Positions 1-12,400 of a DNA stretch of 64,000 nt are shown here, piece after piece. Source of the stretch: Desmodesmus armatus (lineage: Eukaryota; Chlorophyta; Chlorophyceae; Sphaeropleales; Scenedesmaceae). A program made the translations under genes and the position numbers. The DNA is taken from NCBI GenBank assembly GCA_007449985.2, contig VIIQ02000161.1, positions 141,783 through 205,782 on the forward strand, read 5' to 3'. Below the pieces are notes generated by a model, which was given only the letters and a program-made list of their open reading frames with translations, was not told the origin of the DNA and ran no database searches. Within the stretch, counting starts at the first letter, position 1. Every line of letters begins with the position of its first letter.

Positions 1-14
1 GTGGGCGCCCCCAC

Positions 15-476
15 CTTCATGGAGCCTGCCAGGCAGCTGAGGACTTTGGGCGACATAGTCATGCAGCACAGCTCCAGGGTTGTGAGGCGGGACAATGTTG
101 ACATGAAGGGCATGGGCTCATCTACAAAGATCGGCCCGTTACAGATGGTGATGCCGGTGATACTGTGTCCATATTTACCCATCCAAATCACTTCAGGAGA
201 CTCCTGTCGCGGCTCATCAGCATTCCACTCGCTGCCAAACACCATGTGTATGCCCTCATCTGCTGTCACAGCTCCAGCTACTGTGCTCCACTGCTGGCAC
301 ACCAACGCAGCTGACCAAAGGCGGTGTCGTACTGGCAGGTTGCTTAAAACGCTCTGCAGGACATGCTGCAAGCCCAGTGCTGCAGCACATGAGGAGTCTT
401 CCTCCGTGCACAGGACAGCAGCAGCAGCACCTGAGTGTGCCGATCGTGGCACACATGCATGTGGATGCACACTCAT
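15..476 (-). CDS. F-box/LRR-like protein, first exon only (runs off left edge)
   Basis: One open 154-codon exon, read from an ATG at 476 down to 15, where AAG is followed by a GTGGGG donor. It is clearly paralogous to the first exons at 35230 and 39207. All three share the Cys-Ala-x-Ala-Leu-Gly-Leu-Gln-His stretch, an F-box-like segment ending in Ala-Leu-Val-Cys-Gln-Gln-Trp-Ser-Thr, Thr-Ala-Asp-Glu-Gly, the block MPFMSTLSRLTTLEL, and the same donor position after Lys. F-box proteins are substrate adaptors of SCF ubiquitin ligases; that role is inferred from the family, since the F-box here is divergent. This copy has no frame break. The LRR exons would lie outside the window. The gene points away from the other two paralogues, about 35 kb distant. 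Confidence 0.7.
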
Positions 477-1525
477 GTAGCCACCTGGAAAGTGACAGAT
501 CTCAGAGTAGCAACAGATTGCTCTGCTGCCAGCGGTTGGGGCACGGCTGACCGATCAAACACTTCCGGTGAAGTTGAAACTCGATAGAACTGGTTAGCCT
601 TGGCCAAAAAAATATGATGCTGCCAGTAGTGCATTACATCGAGTTCTGATACGTTTAGGCGTTTAGTCGGACTGCAGGTTTTGGCTCAAACAGAACCATG
701 AGGCGGGAAAGGACACAGCTGCAAGCACATCCCTGAAACCGAGGCTTCACACGCACTGACACTGTCAGACTAAACTAAGAAAACGTCCTGCAGAGTCACA
801 TTATGTCATGCACAGCCAATGTGACTGCAGTCGACCGCCCTTCAACCTCTGAATGCTTACACCCTGCACAAGAGTTCCGTGAAAAGCTCAGACCAGGCTG
901 GTCTCTGTGCAGTTGGGGTTGGCAGCTGTCGCCGTTGTTTGCCATCAAGCAGATCCAGCGGAAATGTGTGCTGAGGTGGGCGCAGCAAGTGTGATTGAAT
1001 ATATCTCAGGTGTCCTGCAGGTCTGGCACAGGTGGTGAGGGTGCTGAAATTGTGTACCTCTGGTGCGTTTCACACATCCATATGGCATGCTATTTCCTCC
1101 AGGATCAACCTGTGACAGTCACCACGGGCACTACTGTGCATCCTGCAGGTGCCACCAGGCGATTGTGCTGCCAGCTCACCCTGCTTTGTATACTGCAGGC
1201 GCCACATCTGTTGCATCACAGTTGCTTGTCACAAGCCCTGAGGGTATGTCGAGTACGCCAGCATTGAGGGATTACCCTTCTGTTGCTCATCAACCAACTG
1301 ACCAAGCCGCTTCACAAGGTGCACCATGAATCAACAACATGGATGGCACCATTTTACACAGCAAGAAACCAACACCCCAGCTGTTTGGGTTGTCTCTGGC
1401 TGACATGTCCTGCAGCTGCTGCAACTGCCTTGACCAGCACAGCAATAGCTCATGCTGCGCAAGACCCCACCAACACTACTTTCCTGCAGACTACCCTCCG
1501 CTGCTCACACATCCTCGGGTCCGGC
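477..1525. other. Intergenic between two minus-strand genes; probable PRP19 3' UTR
   Basis: No conserved coding sequence was recognised; the short open frames look random. This stretch holds the upstream region of the F-box-like gene and the 3' UTR of PRP19. On the minus strand a TGTAA pentamer, the usual chlorophyte polyadenylation signal, lies at 1358-1354, about 170 nt beyond the PRP19 stop. It is a plausible but unproven 3' end. Confidence 0.4.
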
Positions 1526-4500
1526 TTACTCCTGCATGGCATCCTCTGCCGCAAACACCCGCAGGTTGTGGTCCCCACCACCAACCAGAAGGCTGTTTGC
1601 ACCAGGGGCCCAAGCAACGCTCAGCACGCCCTTCTTAGACACATCCGGCCATGACTTGACCACCGCCCAGTCCTGCGCAGACGTGCAGGAGAGAGTCAGC
1701 ATGGTGTTGCACAGAGGACACTTGAGCATATAGTAGCATAAAGTAGCAATGCTGATGGTATTGCCACGTCCCTCACATGAGGAACTTTACCCGACACAGT
1801 TGATGTAGCTCTATCGGGGGCAGAATAAGAGGCATGCTGCACTAATCCTGCAGCTTGTCATCCTGCCCTGCTCACCTGCTTGGGTGCATACACACGCAGG
1901 TCGCTGCCGCCCACTGCCAGGTACTGGCCACTGTAGTCGTAGATGGCGGCACGGCAGGTGGGCTCGTCATAAGGCTGCAGCTCCCTGCAGGCAGTCAAGA
2001 CGGCCACATATATGGTGAGGGCATGCACAAACGGCCCTCGCTAACACTTGCGCGCATGTACGAGCACTCATCATAGCGCATGGGGCGCAACAGCGCTCAG
2101 TAATTGCATGCATGCAACCCAGTCGCTGCCAATGATTAGCGCACTGCTGCGCATGTGGTGCAATTGATGCAGCCTGCACAGCTGCCCAAGGATGCTGAAG
2201 CCATGTGCTGCATGGCTCTGTAGCTGTGTTTGTTGCCCTTCCCCACATTCCTCCCAACATGGCACAGTTCAACACCATGAGCCTGTACCCACAAAACCCA
2301 AGCGGTCACCCTGAACCCACTGCCACTCACTTGTAGCACTTCATCTTGCGCAGGTCCCAGATGCTGACGCTGCCTGGTGCCACTGCTGCCACGTGGTAGC
2401 CGTTCTCACTGAAGCTGAAGGAAGTGAAGGGCGCACCACCACCTGGCAGTGGGAGCAGCAGACCACAGCAACATTACTGATACTGTTACATGGTTTGGGC
2501 TGAGCCTGAACACCCGCAGGGAGCCAACGAGGCTCATGGGGCATCAACATCATAGAACGCATCTGATCGCATTACAAACCGCCACCGCAGCATCAGCACA
2601 AGCACGGGAGGCAGTTGCTCTACACCCATGCAGTTATCAACTTGTTGACGCTTGCAGTGCGCTGGACAGCATCATGCTGCGACAGGCTCCTGGTATGCTT
2701 CATGAGTGTTGCTGAGCACCAAGCGCATGCGCCATCTCACCTGCTTCGAAGCCAGTGACTGCCTTCTGCTGCCTCATCTCCCAGATCTGTGCCTTGGCGT
2801 CAGCAGTGCCAATCGCCAGCAGCAGGCCGTCAGGGTGGAAGGCTGTGCTGACGTAGGGGGTAGACCCAGACATCTGCAAACATGAAGCAAAAGAGCAGGC
2901 AAACGACACATGCTGAGCCCAACCTGAGGTCACAAAGGATCGTCAGTGGTTGCCACCAAATGTATCTGGCAGGGCATGGCTTGCGTAGATCACTGTTATT
3001 GAGAGGCAGCCAAGTGATGCAGCCCTGCTGTTGTGTTGTAGAAACACATGTTGGTCAGGCCATGCCCCACATGTACCCAACATGTCAACACATGCACACC
3101 CATCACCAACCTTCATACTGGGACACTGACAAGACCATGCCACACCAGGGATGCATTACGGCACAGCAACCCTGCTCAAGAACCCTCATCAGCCCCATCC
3201 ATTGGTCAACTTCAATGTGCGTCGCCACCTCCATACCAGCACACACAAGGCGCCACCAGCTGGGCCCCAACAAACACACCCTACCCCTCTCCAGCCCCAC
3301 CCACTGCTCACCTGCTTCAGGCATTGGCCTCCCAACTCCCAAGTCAGCACACACCAAACGCCATGCCAGCACACACAAGAACAAAACCAGGCACCACCAG
3401 CTGGGTCTCAACAACCACACACCCTGCCCCTCTCCAACCCCATCCACTGCTCACCTGCTTCAGGCACTTGGCCTCTGCCAGGTCCCACCACGCCCAGCTG
3501 GCGTCCGCACTGACCGACACCGCATACTTCCTGCTGGGGTGCAGGGCCAGGCCCCGCACCTCTGCCTCGTGCTCTGTGGCTGCTGCTGCACACGCCCAGC
3601 TGCCCGCCAGCAAGCCCTCCTCCTCGCCCTCAGCCGGGGAGTGCTTCCAGAAGCGCAGGGACTTGTCGTTGCTGGCGCTGACGAGGACGTCACCGTGGCC
3701 CCACACTGCTGCTGTCACACGCTTGCTGTGGCCTGCAGGATTGAGGGCAGGTCAAAGCAGCATGCTCGTTTGACAAGGTAGTGTGGCTGATGGGTGCACA
3801 GGTGCATGGCGGCCATGGCAACAGCAGCAAGCTTGTCTGCCAGTGCAGATGGGTATAAAGAACGAGTGCATGCTGTCCACTGGCTGACCACGGCATGCAG
3901 CGTTGGAATTAACAGTCCGCAGCATTCCGCAGCTCCATGTGCCGCAACTCCATGTGCCGAAATGTTTGGTGACATACCTGTGAGTGAGGTGACCTGCCGC
4001 TGGTTGGCCAGGTCAAACAGCTGCACTGTGGCATCGGCACCACAGGTGGCCAGCAGGTTCGACTGCAGCATGACACGGCACAGAACAGCAGGTGTTGTAA
4101 ACACTGACGCTTTGGAGAGGAGCCCTAACATGAACATGAGTGATTGCTTGCCAGTCAACAACACCTCAGATAGCCTTCCGCACATCAAGCCAAGCCAAAC
4201 TACCGCTGGCAGCATCCACACAACTTCCCTAATGCCTGGCGCTTGATCATGAAGAAAGAAAGCTTCAGTAGAGAGCCTCCCAACCTGCTCACAGCACATC
4301 CCCTGCACTGCAGCTCACCTCTGTGGGGTGCAGCGCCAGAGCCAGGATGCCTGGCTGTGTGGTCTTGTGCAGGGGGAAGCTGCCCTTGAGTGTGAAGGAG
4401 GCGATGGCCTCTGGCGTGGCTGTGCCCTCTGGGATGGCGCGCTTGCGGCGGCCTGACGACAGCTGGGTGTTGGTCTGCGTTGGGCACACGATGGGGCAGA

Positions 4501-6023
4501 GGGGGAGGTATAGAACATGTGCTCTCAAGTCAGTGTGCCTGCTTGCCGCCACACATGTTGGCCTCCTGACCGCGCTGCGAGCCAGTTCCGAAGTTCGTCA
4601 CCGCTACGCCCACCCCTTGCCTGAGAAGAAGCACCAGCCACTGGCAACACCTACATGATCTGTTTGCAGGAACCACAACAACGGCTCATGCTTGCACATC
4701 TCTGTGGTGCTTCTCCCCCTTCCCCCTCCCCTCTTGCGTCCTGTGGGAATCCAAGCTTAGCAGTGGGTTCTGGTCGCCCTCACCTCATTGAGCGTGTTGA
4801 GGACCTCATCACCCAGCGGCTCTGCCTTGCTGCGCTTAGCAGGGCCGCCGTCCTCATCCTCCCCTGCACGCTTGCGCGCCTCAGCAGCTGCTGCAAACTC
4901 TGCCCGCATGTCCTCGCTGCAGGACACACACACACAGCCACAACAGGGGCAACGCATGAGGTGCAGGTCTGCGCAGTGTGATGACACATGAGGACTACAA
5001 ACCGTGTGACTGGCTGGTAGCAGCAGTAATTGGTGGAGACAGTGAAAGGCATGCTCTCCACCCACCCTCTGAATCATGAAGCGAATTGCACGTGCGAGCA
5101 GTAGAAGCACTGTCATTCACATCCCCACCCAGCCAACTACGCTGCTTCCACACCCATGTAGCCCTCTGCCAGCCCCCTTGGGAACTCTGCTGCTACACTC
5201 ACCGCAGCGTGGTCAGGGCTGTGCGTGCCTCGTCCCTCTCCTGATGAGCCTGGCAATGACACGGCAGGCTGCATCGTGCTGGTACAGAGCATGGCTCAGC
5301 TCTTGGCGGACCTGCAGGGACAGACACAAGGTGGGCAGGGCAGGGACAGAGCCAGGAGAAGTGCAATCAGCATGTGCACTGCTTGTGCTGACACGTCAGC
5401 AGCATACAACACTCCACCTGCTTGCACCACAGTACACAGGAGAACGCTACTGCTGCTGCGTGGGACACAGCTGTCCCTACATTACTGCACAGCGAAGGCC
5501 ATGCATGATGTTGCAGTTGCTGATATTCAAGGGCACACCCCGATGGTGCCTCCCTCTTGATAAACCTGCTGCTGACGGCCCAGGAACTGTGCTGCTGTGG
5601 CACCAGCAACCTGCCGCAATACTGCATCACTGCTGCTGTTTTTTTTAAGGGGGGCGCATCACTGCTGCTGTTGCCCCCACAGATTCCAGCTGCTATGAAG
5701 CTGTTTCTGCTGCACACTCCACAGCCTCACCGTGTGCAGGTTCTGGCGCAGTGTGTGGTGTTCCAACATGAGCGCGTCCCACTCATCGTGGAACAGTCCC
5801 AACAGCCCTGGGATGCTGGTGGCTGTACTGCTCCTGGGTTTGATGGTCTTGTTGGTGTTGAGGGGCAGCAGGTCTTCCTGGCTGAGCTCCTGCCCTGAAA
5901 TGGGGTCCTTGCCTGTCTCTGCAACGTATTTGTGATCAGGCTCTTTTCAAACACATGCCCGCTCTTGATGCTTACGACAGGCACCTCAGGCACGTTGCCT
6001 GAGATCGCACACAGCAGCGCCAT
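1526..6023 (-). CDS. PRP19: Pre-mRNA-processing factor 19 (U-box E3 ligase, WD40)
   Basis: Ten exons fit in phase: 6023-5731, 5311-5203, 4916-4784, 4474-4319, 4062-3978, 3732-3455, 2873-2741, 2442-2331, 1984-1876 and 1672-1526. They give about 518 residues, against 504 in the human protein. PRP19 is the ubiquitin ligase core of the NineTeen spliceosome complex. Visible parts: an N-terminal U-box ([18 protein letters not shown], then GHVFEKSLI, then KDPISGQEL); the PRP19 helical/coiled-coil segment ([19 protein letters not shown]); a basic stretch [10 protein letters not shown]; and C-terminal WD40 blades such as [33 protein letters not shown] and [20 protein letters not shown]. Two single-base gaps break the frame, near 5929-5931 in the U-box and 5240-5242 in exon 2. 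Adding one base at each makes the whole CDS divisible by three. All splice sites look normal, so consensus error is the simplest reading; a pseudogene cannot be excluded. Confidence 0.93.
3234..3476. repeat. Tandem duplication inside PRP19 carrying a copy of an exon end and donor site
   Basis: About 100-115 bp around 3234-3332 recurs imperfectly at 3363-3476. Both copies share the CACCAGCTGGG block, the CCTCTCCA-CCCCA block and then CACTGCTCACCTGCTTCAGGCA. The right copy contains the true end of PRP19 exon 6 and its donor at 3454. The left copy is a decoy with the same exon tail and the same GTGAGC donor, lying within the intron. Confidence 0.7.
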
Positions 6024-6744
6024 CGCGGCTGGTCCTGCTGCCCTGCGGTCTGATTAGCTGCCACAGGCGTACTGTGTGGTGCTTGCTGCTGCTGTTGCGG
6101 CCTGCCAGAGCAGGGGTGCTGTCACAGGGGTGGACACCCCGATACTGGTGCCAGACACTCCTGCAGCAACCACAGCAGCACAGCAAGGCGTGGCCAGGCT
6201 GGGTGAACCGAAGCCACAGGCACTGACACACCACCTGGTAGTGTCAGACCAGCGTGTGTGCCAGCCCACGTCCCAAGGCAGTCTGGCTGCTGTGCTTGCT
6301 GCTTCCAACCAGGCCAAAGAAAATAGTTCCATCCTTCGGCAGGAACACGCTGCGCACGAACGTTTCCTCCAAATCACCTGGTTTGAACGTCGCTAAATGC
6401 GCATTGACGAGCCCCTTGCCCTCTGCAAACTTGCGATGGTGATCTGTCTGTCGCCCCCTGTATCGCTGTGCTGCAGAGATGGGGGTTGGTAACGGAAGGA
6501 CAGCTTGAATGGATCTGACACCTTCTCTGTCGAAACAAGGCCGAACAAAGTCACCGACCAGAAACCTGCTGAAAGAACAGATGGTGGTTGCTTTCTCAAG
6601 CTCAAAAAGCAATGCTTACCACTCGTGATACATATCTATGAAGTTTCTCGCTCGAAAGCGCCTGCAGACGTTGATGTAGACTCAGCCAGAACAGCATAAC
6701 TGCAGAGGTCCCACCACACCTGGACCACCACCTGCAGAACAGCA
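6024..6744. promoter_or_regulatory. Divergent intergenic region between PRP19 and SWC5
   Basis: The 721-nt gap separates the PRP19 start (minus) from the SWC5 start (plus), so it should contain both promoters. No TATA box or other element could be named. On the minus strand, 6612-6244 is open for 122 codons, including the stretches GDFVRPCFDREGVRSIQAV and GLVNAHLATFKPGDLEE, which look protein-like. A TTTCAGCAG acceptor-like site lies just upstream of the first of these. I could not assign this frame to a family. Confidence 0.4.
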
Positions 6745-8959
6745 ATGGCATCGCTAGCACATGCGGCCCTGCCCTCCTCTGATGAGGAAGATGACGACTA
6801 CGATCCCTCAGCTGACCCCACTGGGGAGAAGGAGGATAGGCCTGGGGGAGCAGCAAAGTCTGCAGGTGGCAAGCGGCGGTGAGTGCTGCATGCGGTTTCT
6901 GCACCGTGTTGTACATATGGTTTGATGCAGGGTATGGTGACAAGCTTCAAAGGCTTTTCTCTTTTTCACGTTCACTTTTCAGAGCATTGATACCATGCCA
7001 TCCTGTCCTGTGCCATCCAAAACAGGCGTGGTGCATCAGCAGGCGCAGATGGTGAAGCAGCAGCTGACGGCACCGGCGAGCCAGACGAGCGGGCCAAAAA
7101 TGCAGCAGCAGCAGCTCGTTTGGCAGACGATGAAGACTTGACCCCAGCACAGGCAGCAAAGAAGGCTCGTGTCAGCGCCATGTTTGAGCAGCTGCACCAG
7201 TCTGCCACAGGCTCTGTCAACAAGCTGAGCAAGTCTAACATCAGCCTCGCCAGCCTGTGCACCAACACAGACCCTAAGAAGAAACGCAACACAGATGTGG
7301 TGAGTCCCCTGCCGCTTACAGTAGGGCGGCTGTGAAGCCTAGGTGCAGCTGCTGTGGTCATCTGCAGCATCTGGGATGCTGACACAAATCATGTATCTGC
7401 CATTGCCATGACCTGCGCTTGTCAGCAAACACAGCCTGTGTCATGCAGTGACTGATGCGATTGCCTGGCTGCTTTCTCGCCCCTTGCACTTGTTGCCCAA
7501 CCAATATCCCGCACCTACTTGCAGCTGTGGATGCGCATGGTCGGCCTCACCCCTGGCAGCAGCACCAAGCGCTCAAATGCAGTAGCCCTAGCTGCCACAT
7601 CTGATGCCACAGCAGCAGCAAACGGCAGCACGCCAGCCGCGGCCGCAGCAGCTGCTGCAGGCGGCGACGGCGGTGCACCAAGCAACGGCGAAGCAGCAGC
7701 AGCTGGCGGCCAGGCTGGCAGCAGTGGGGTTTCGGCAGCACGATCGGCAGCATCGGCAGCCCTGGCAGCAGCACAGGAGGCAGCAACTGGCGGCGTAGGG
7801 CGCAGCTACAACAAGGTTACCATCACAGAGACGCGGCGCTTTGCTGGCAAGGACCTGCAGGTGCGGCCTCAACACCCCTTGCAAGCGAGTGTGTTGAGAA
7901 GAGGGGAGGGCGTCTGCAGTGACAGCAGGGCACGAGGCTCTGCACTTGACAACTGTGTACACAGCGCAGGGTTGGTCAGCAGGGGGTGGTTTCTGTAGTG
8001 TGGTTGCTTTGGCACAGGGTATCCGACGCAGCTGCGTGGCAGCGTTTGCAGCGTGGTGCAGGCCCTGCTGCTTGTGCTGCTGGGGGTGTAGCAACAATTA
8101 TGTGAGTACTGCTGGGCTATGCCGCAGGTGCAAGTCGAGGTGGACAAGGACAGCAAAGAGGCCAAGCGGGCAGCACAGAAGTCAGCAGCAGCGTCGACCG
8201 GGCTGGATGTCTTCCTGTCACAAATCGAGCAGAAGAAGAAGGTGAAACAGGACGCAGTTGTTGACGTTACAGCTTGCGCAGAGATTCGATCGCAAGCTAT
8301 GGGGCACAGTACTGGCTTGCCCATCTGTCCTTACATTCAACAAGCAGGTTGCCATGGCCTGTTTTTGTGGCATGGTTGTTCACCTCAGCTTATGCAGGGC
8401 AGTCAGCACATGCCCTGAAGGCCACATCATGTTATGCATGGTATGCATGGCCGCTCGTGCATGTCCATGTTCATAGTGTTCATGGTGATGTTCATGCCAT
8501 GAACTGCAGGTGTCTGTGCTGGACAAGTCCAAGATGGACTGGCAGGACTTCAAGAAGTCAGACAAGGAAGTGCAGGAGGAGCTGGAGGCTCACGGGCGCA
8601 GCGACAAGCAGTACCTGGACAAACAGGTGTGGCATGGATTGCTTTGCGGGGCACCTGTTGGGTTCGCACAGGGTCACAGATTGTCTGTTGACTGCTAAAA
8701 GCTGTGTGGCGCCGTAGAGCACACCGGTGCCACACCTGCTGTGGCAACATGCTTGAGATCTTGTTCATAGGGGCTTGTGCATTGCTCTGCTGCACTCACA
8801 GCGTGCCATTGATGCCTGGACTAGCCGCCAGCTCAGACTATGCCGCCTGTTTGCTGCTGTGTCCTGCAGGAATTCCTCAAGCGTGCAGAGCTGCGTGAGT
8901 ATGAGATTGAGCGGGACAAACGCCTGGCGTCAGATGTGCGCCTGCGTGGCCGGTTGTGA
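6745..8959 (+). CDS. SWC5: BCNT-domain protein, SWR1/SRCAP chromatin-remodelling subunit (SWC5/CFDP1)
   Basis: Six exons in phase: 6745-6878, 7026-7299, 7525-7860, 8128-8241, 8510-8626 and 8870-8959, giving 354 residues with no frame break. Swc5/CFDP1 proteins belong to the complex that exchanges H2A for H2A.Z in nucleosomes. The N-terminus carries the acidic SSDEEDDDYDP patch expected of the family as the histone-contacting part. The middle has long poly-Ala/Gly stretches. The C-terminal BCNT domain is plain: TETRRFAGKDLQVQVEVDKD, then VSVLDKSKMDWQDFK, QYLDKQEFLKRAELREYEIE, and the end LRGRL. The poly-Ala exon 3 makes it slightly longer than its animal relatives. The ATG was chosen because it directly precedes the acidic patch. 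It is transcribed divergently from PRP19. Confidence 0.9.
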
Positions 8960-9488
8960 TCGTTGCCGCACAGTCATAGAGTGTGGGTGTGGGTCAGCCT
9001 GGCGCTGCTCAGTATGGACAGCACGGCAGGTGCTTTCTTTGCAGGCTGCTGGGTGGACAGCTGCGTGTTGATGCAAGAGCAACAGTCTCAAGGCTGTCAA
9101 AGCGTGACAGAGCGTGTTGAGTTGGTCTGGGTGCACACTGGTGTCTTGGGGCGTGCCAGGCTGGCGGCCAGCCGCTGGCCTGTCCTTCGGTTGTGATGGG
9201 CGGTCGCACTGGCTGTCAGGTGCCATTGGGTGTTCACCTTATAAGATGGGTTCTTGTACACACCACGGCTGGATCTGCAAGTACCATGTTTGAAAGCAGT
9301 GGTGGACCCTGAACCCCAAAGTCACCCAGTCGACCTAGGCGCATCGAATGTATTACTATTGGAAAGCAGTTTGTCCAGTCCGTCTGCACGCTCAAGTACG
9401 TGCCTCGCTAGAATGTGACGAGGTTGATCTACAGGAAGTACACCCCCACTCAACAAGCCCAGAGCGTTCGGCTGATCAGATTGCTAGG
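8960..9488. other. Intergenic, SWC5 3' end to importin-11 start
   Basis: The gap holds the SWC5 3' UTR and the importin-11 promoter region. The importin frame stays open upstream of the chosen ATG as far as 9348, but that extension has no importin-like sequence. No further gene, repeat or motif is visible. Confidence 0.45.
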
Positions 9489-12400
9489 ATGCAGCAATCC
9501 CACGCACATCAGCCTCCGCTCAGCGAGAATGATATCCCTCAGCTGCTGCAGCTGCTGTCTGCAGCACTCAGCACAGACACAGCAACCCAGAAGCAAGCAG
9601 AGGCCATGTTGGCCTCCCTGGAGGGAAGAGTCGGCTTCTGTTCGTGTCTCGCGGTATGTGTGAATGACCATGACTGCTCAACCTGGCCCCTGCAGCTGAT
9701 GCTACAGCGCTCATGGGGTATCCCACTCTCAGCACGGCTGCCCCTGTGGTGCTGCAGGCTGTTGTGGGCAACCAGCAGGTGGACCACAGTGCCAGATGGC
9801 TGGCAGCTGTGCAGCTGAAGAACAGCGTCAACAAGCACTGGAGACCAAGATACGACAGAGGGTGTGTCTCCAGCCGTATGCTACGCCCAACATTCCAGCA
9901 GCAGTGCCTGTAGAGCTTCCCATGTGTTGTCATGTTTGCTTGCTTTGCTTGGCAGATGAGCGCAGTCACAGCTTCAGGGAGCTTGTATGGACTTTGACCT
10001 GTGCATCCTGTGTGATGACACACTAGACAGCAGCTGTCTGGCGGAATGGCACAACCAAGAGCAGGGCCTGGCAGAGACATTAGGCTTGGCTGGCAGCGAG
10101 AGTCAACTTTCTGCATGCCAGCCACCTCATGTTGCAGGTGCTGTGGTGTGGCTTCTGACTTGTTGGACTGTCCCACTGTATGTGCTTGCACAGGGGCCTG
10201 TCACCAGAGGAGAAGGAGTACTTGAGGGGCCGTTTCCTGCAGCTCATCCCTCAAGATGACAACCAGGTGCTTGCTGCTTTCCTGCCTGCCTGCCTGCATG
10301 CCAGCACAGCACAGTGGCACTGCCTGGTGCATGTCTGGCAATTGGGTTGCAGCAGCATGCCTTGATAGCCGGTCCTGCTGTGTGTGGCAGGACATCGCAC
10401 TGCCTAGCCATGGCACGTGCACACAGAACTGATGCTGGTGCAGCGTGCAAAGACAGACGTGATGTGTCTGTGCCCATGTATCTGTGCGCTGCTGTATCGT
10501 CTATGTCCACAGATAGCAGTGCAGATAGCACTTGTCATTGCCAAGGCAGCTCGCTTTGACTTCCCACAGCAGTGGCCCAGCCTTTTCAACGACCTGTTGG
10601 CTGGTGTGTCCAACAGCAACGCAGCTCCTGCAGGGCAGCAGCTGTCACAGCAGCAGCAGGTCCTGCTCATCAGGCGCACCTACTTTGTCCTGCACCACGT
10701 GCTGAAGGAGCTCTCCAGCAAGCGGCTGGCAGCAGACCAGAAGGCATTTGCGCAGGTGTGATGGCATATTGGTGTGTGCCGGCACAACCTTTGACACTCA
10801 CTGTGAGAGAGACAGCTGGCTGTGCGGCCACTGGCAGGTGCAGCCACAACCACTGGCAGCTTGTGTGGGTTTGGTATCCAAGCCACACCCAACTGCATGG
10901 TGCTTGCTGGGGCCTGCAGCCATGCGCACCATAAATCCTGCAGGTTGCGCTGGCATGGCGGCATGCAAGGCAAGCAAGCATACTCAGTGGCACGCATGTC
11001 TGGCTGAGTAGCTACTGGCCCAACCATTGCACACGATGCCCGTCTGATAAATGCTGCCGCACCGCGTGTTGCTTTGCTGCATTCATTGTCCTGCAGGTCA
11101 CGGAGCTGCTGTTTGACCATGTGTGGAGCAGCTGGGGGCAGCTGCTGAATGACATCCTGGCTGGGCTGCCTGCCGCCTTGGCAGCACCGAACACACCAGC
11201 ACCACCAGCCATGCTGCTGGCCTTTGAGCGGTGGCTGCTGCTGCTCAAGGTGGGTGGTGTGGAATTTGGATGATGTGTTATGCCTTGTAGCGGATGTGTC
11301 TTTGTATGTGCTTGATGTACACAGACACGTCTTAGGTGTCATTCAGAAGTGGGTGTGCTGACTTGTGCACCTTCTCATCATGGTTTTCACCTTGGTTGTG
11401 CCCGCCTGTCCACTCGGCCTGCCTGCTGGCCTCACCCTGCCTGCCTGCCTGCAGATCCTGCGCCGCCTGTTGGTTTTTGGGTTCAGCTCAGATGCCAAAA
11501 CCCTGCAGGCAGTGCCAGCAGTCAACCTGACAGCCCCGCAGCTGTTGGCAGCAGTGGGCGCACTGCAGGCAGCACGGCCGCCACAGCAGGCGGGTGGTGG
11601 CAGCAGCGGTGGGGCTGTAGGGCGCAGCCAGCTGCTGGCCATGCTGGACAGAGGGATGCTGAAGCTGATAAAGACACTCAGCCAGGTGCAGCAGGAGCAC
11701 CCCTGGTGAGCACCCCGCTTCATCAGGGACGCCTGCATCAGACGGCTTGTTTACTTGAAATATAGGCTTGCTGCGCCGGCACCATCAAGTTCATGAGCCT
11801 GGTAGCCCTTGTGACTGCAGCAGCAGCAGCACCACCACCACCATCAGTGCCTCCTACAGGGCAGTGGCAGTCAACCTACAGGGCAGTGGCAGTGATCACC
11901 CATGTAGGGGCTGTTTGTTTTGGTTAGGTACAGGGGCTGTTACCTCTCCACATACAGCAGGCTGTTGTGCTGAGCTTGCACATGCTGCTGTACCGCTGCG
12001 CAGGTCCTTCCACCACGCTGGGGTGTTGGTACCCACACTGGAGGCATGCTGCAGCCAGCTGTCTGCTGCTGCTGGCCGCGGCCCCTTCAGTCCTGCACGC
12101 GAGGCACTGCTCATGGCCTGCTGTCAGACCCTGCTGGAGATGATGAACTGCAGCAGCTACAAGGGGAAGATTGGCGGGAGCGCAAGTGAAGAGCAGGTGA
12201 GCTGGCAACGTCTGGGAGGCGGGGGGTGAACAGGATGATGGTATTGGACTGGGTCATGTTGTGTGCATGCCCAGCTTCAGCGTGCCACCCAGCCTGGCCC
12301 TTAGTGTTTGGCATCCTATCACAGACATGTTGCTCGTCACTTGACCGTGCGACCTACACTCAACACATCTTACATGCAGTGCTGCCGGATGTTGGTGTTC

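Noticed and set aside
1..480. Plus-strand open frame opposite the first F-box exon (also seen opposite the other two paralogues)
   Set aside because: It is the antisense shadow of a conserved exon. Splice site and family similarity support only the minus frame here.
2882..3781. Long plus-strand open frame across PRP19
   Set aside because: It is low complexity, rich in His/Pro/Thr, and arises from the intronic duplication and antisense of WD40 exons; no family features.
9654..9757. Apparent frameshift just after the first importin-11 exon
   Set aside because: Using the acceptor at 9755-9757 in place of the earlier TGCAG at 9691-9695 joins the exons in frame and matches the family spacing, so no break is needed.
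11706..12003. Coding-looking frame between importin-11 exons 6 and 7
   Set aside because: It contains stops in the phase required. Splicing 11705 to 12004 gives HPW-SFHHAG, which fits the importin-11 pattern, so this is intron.
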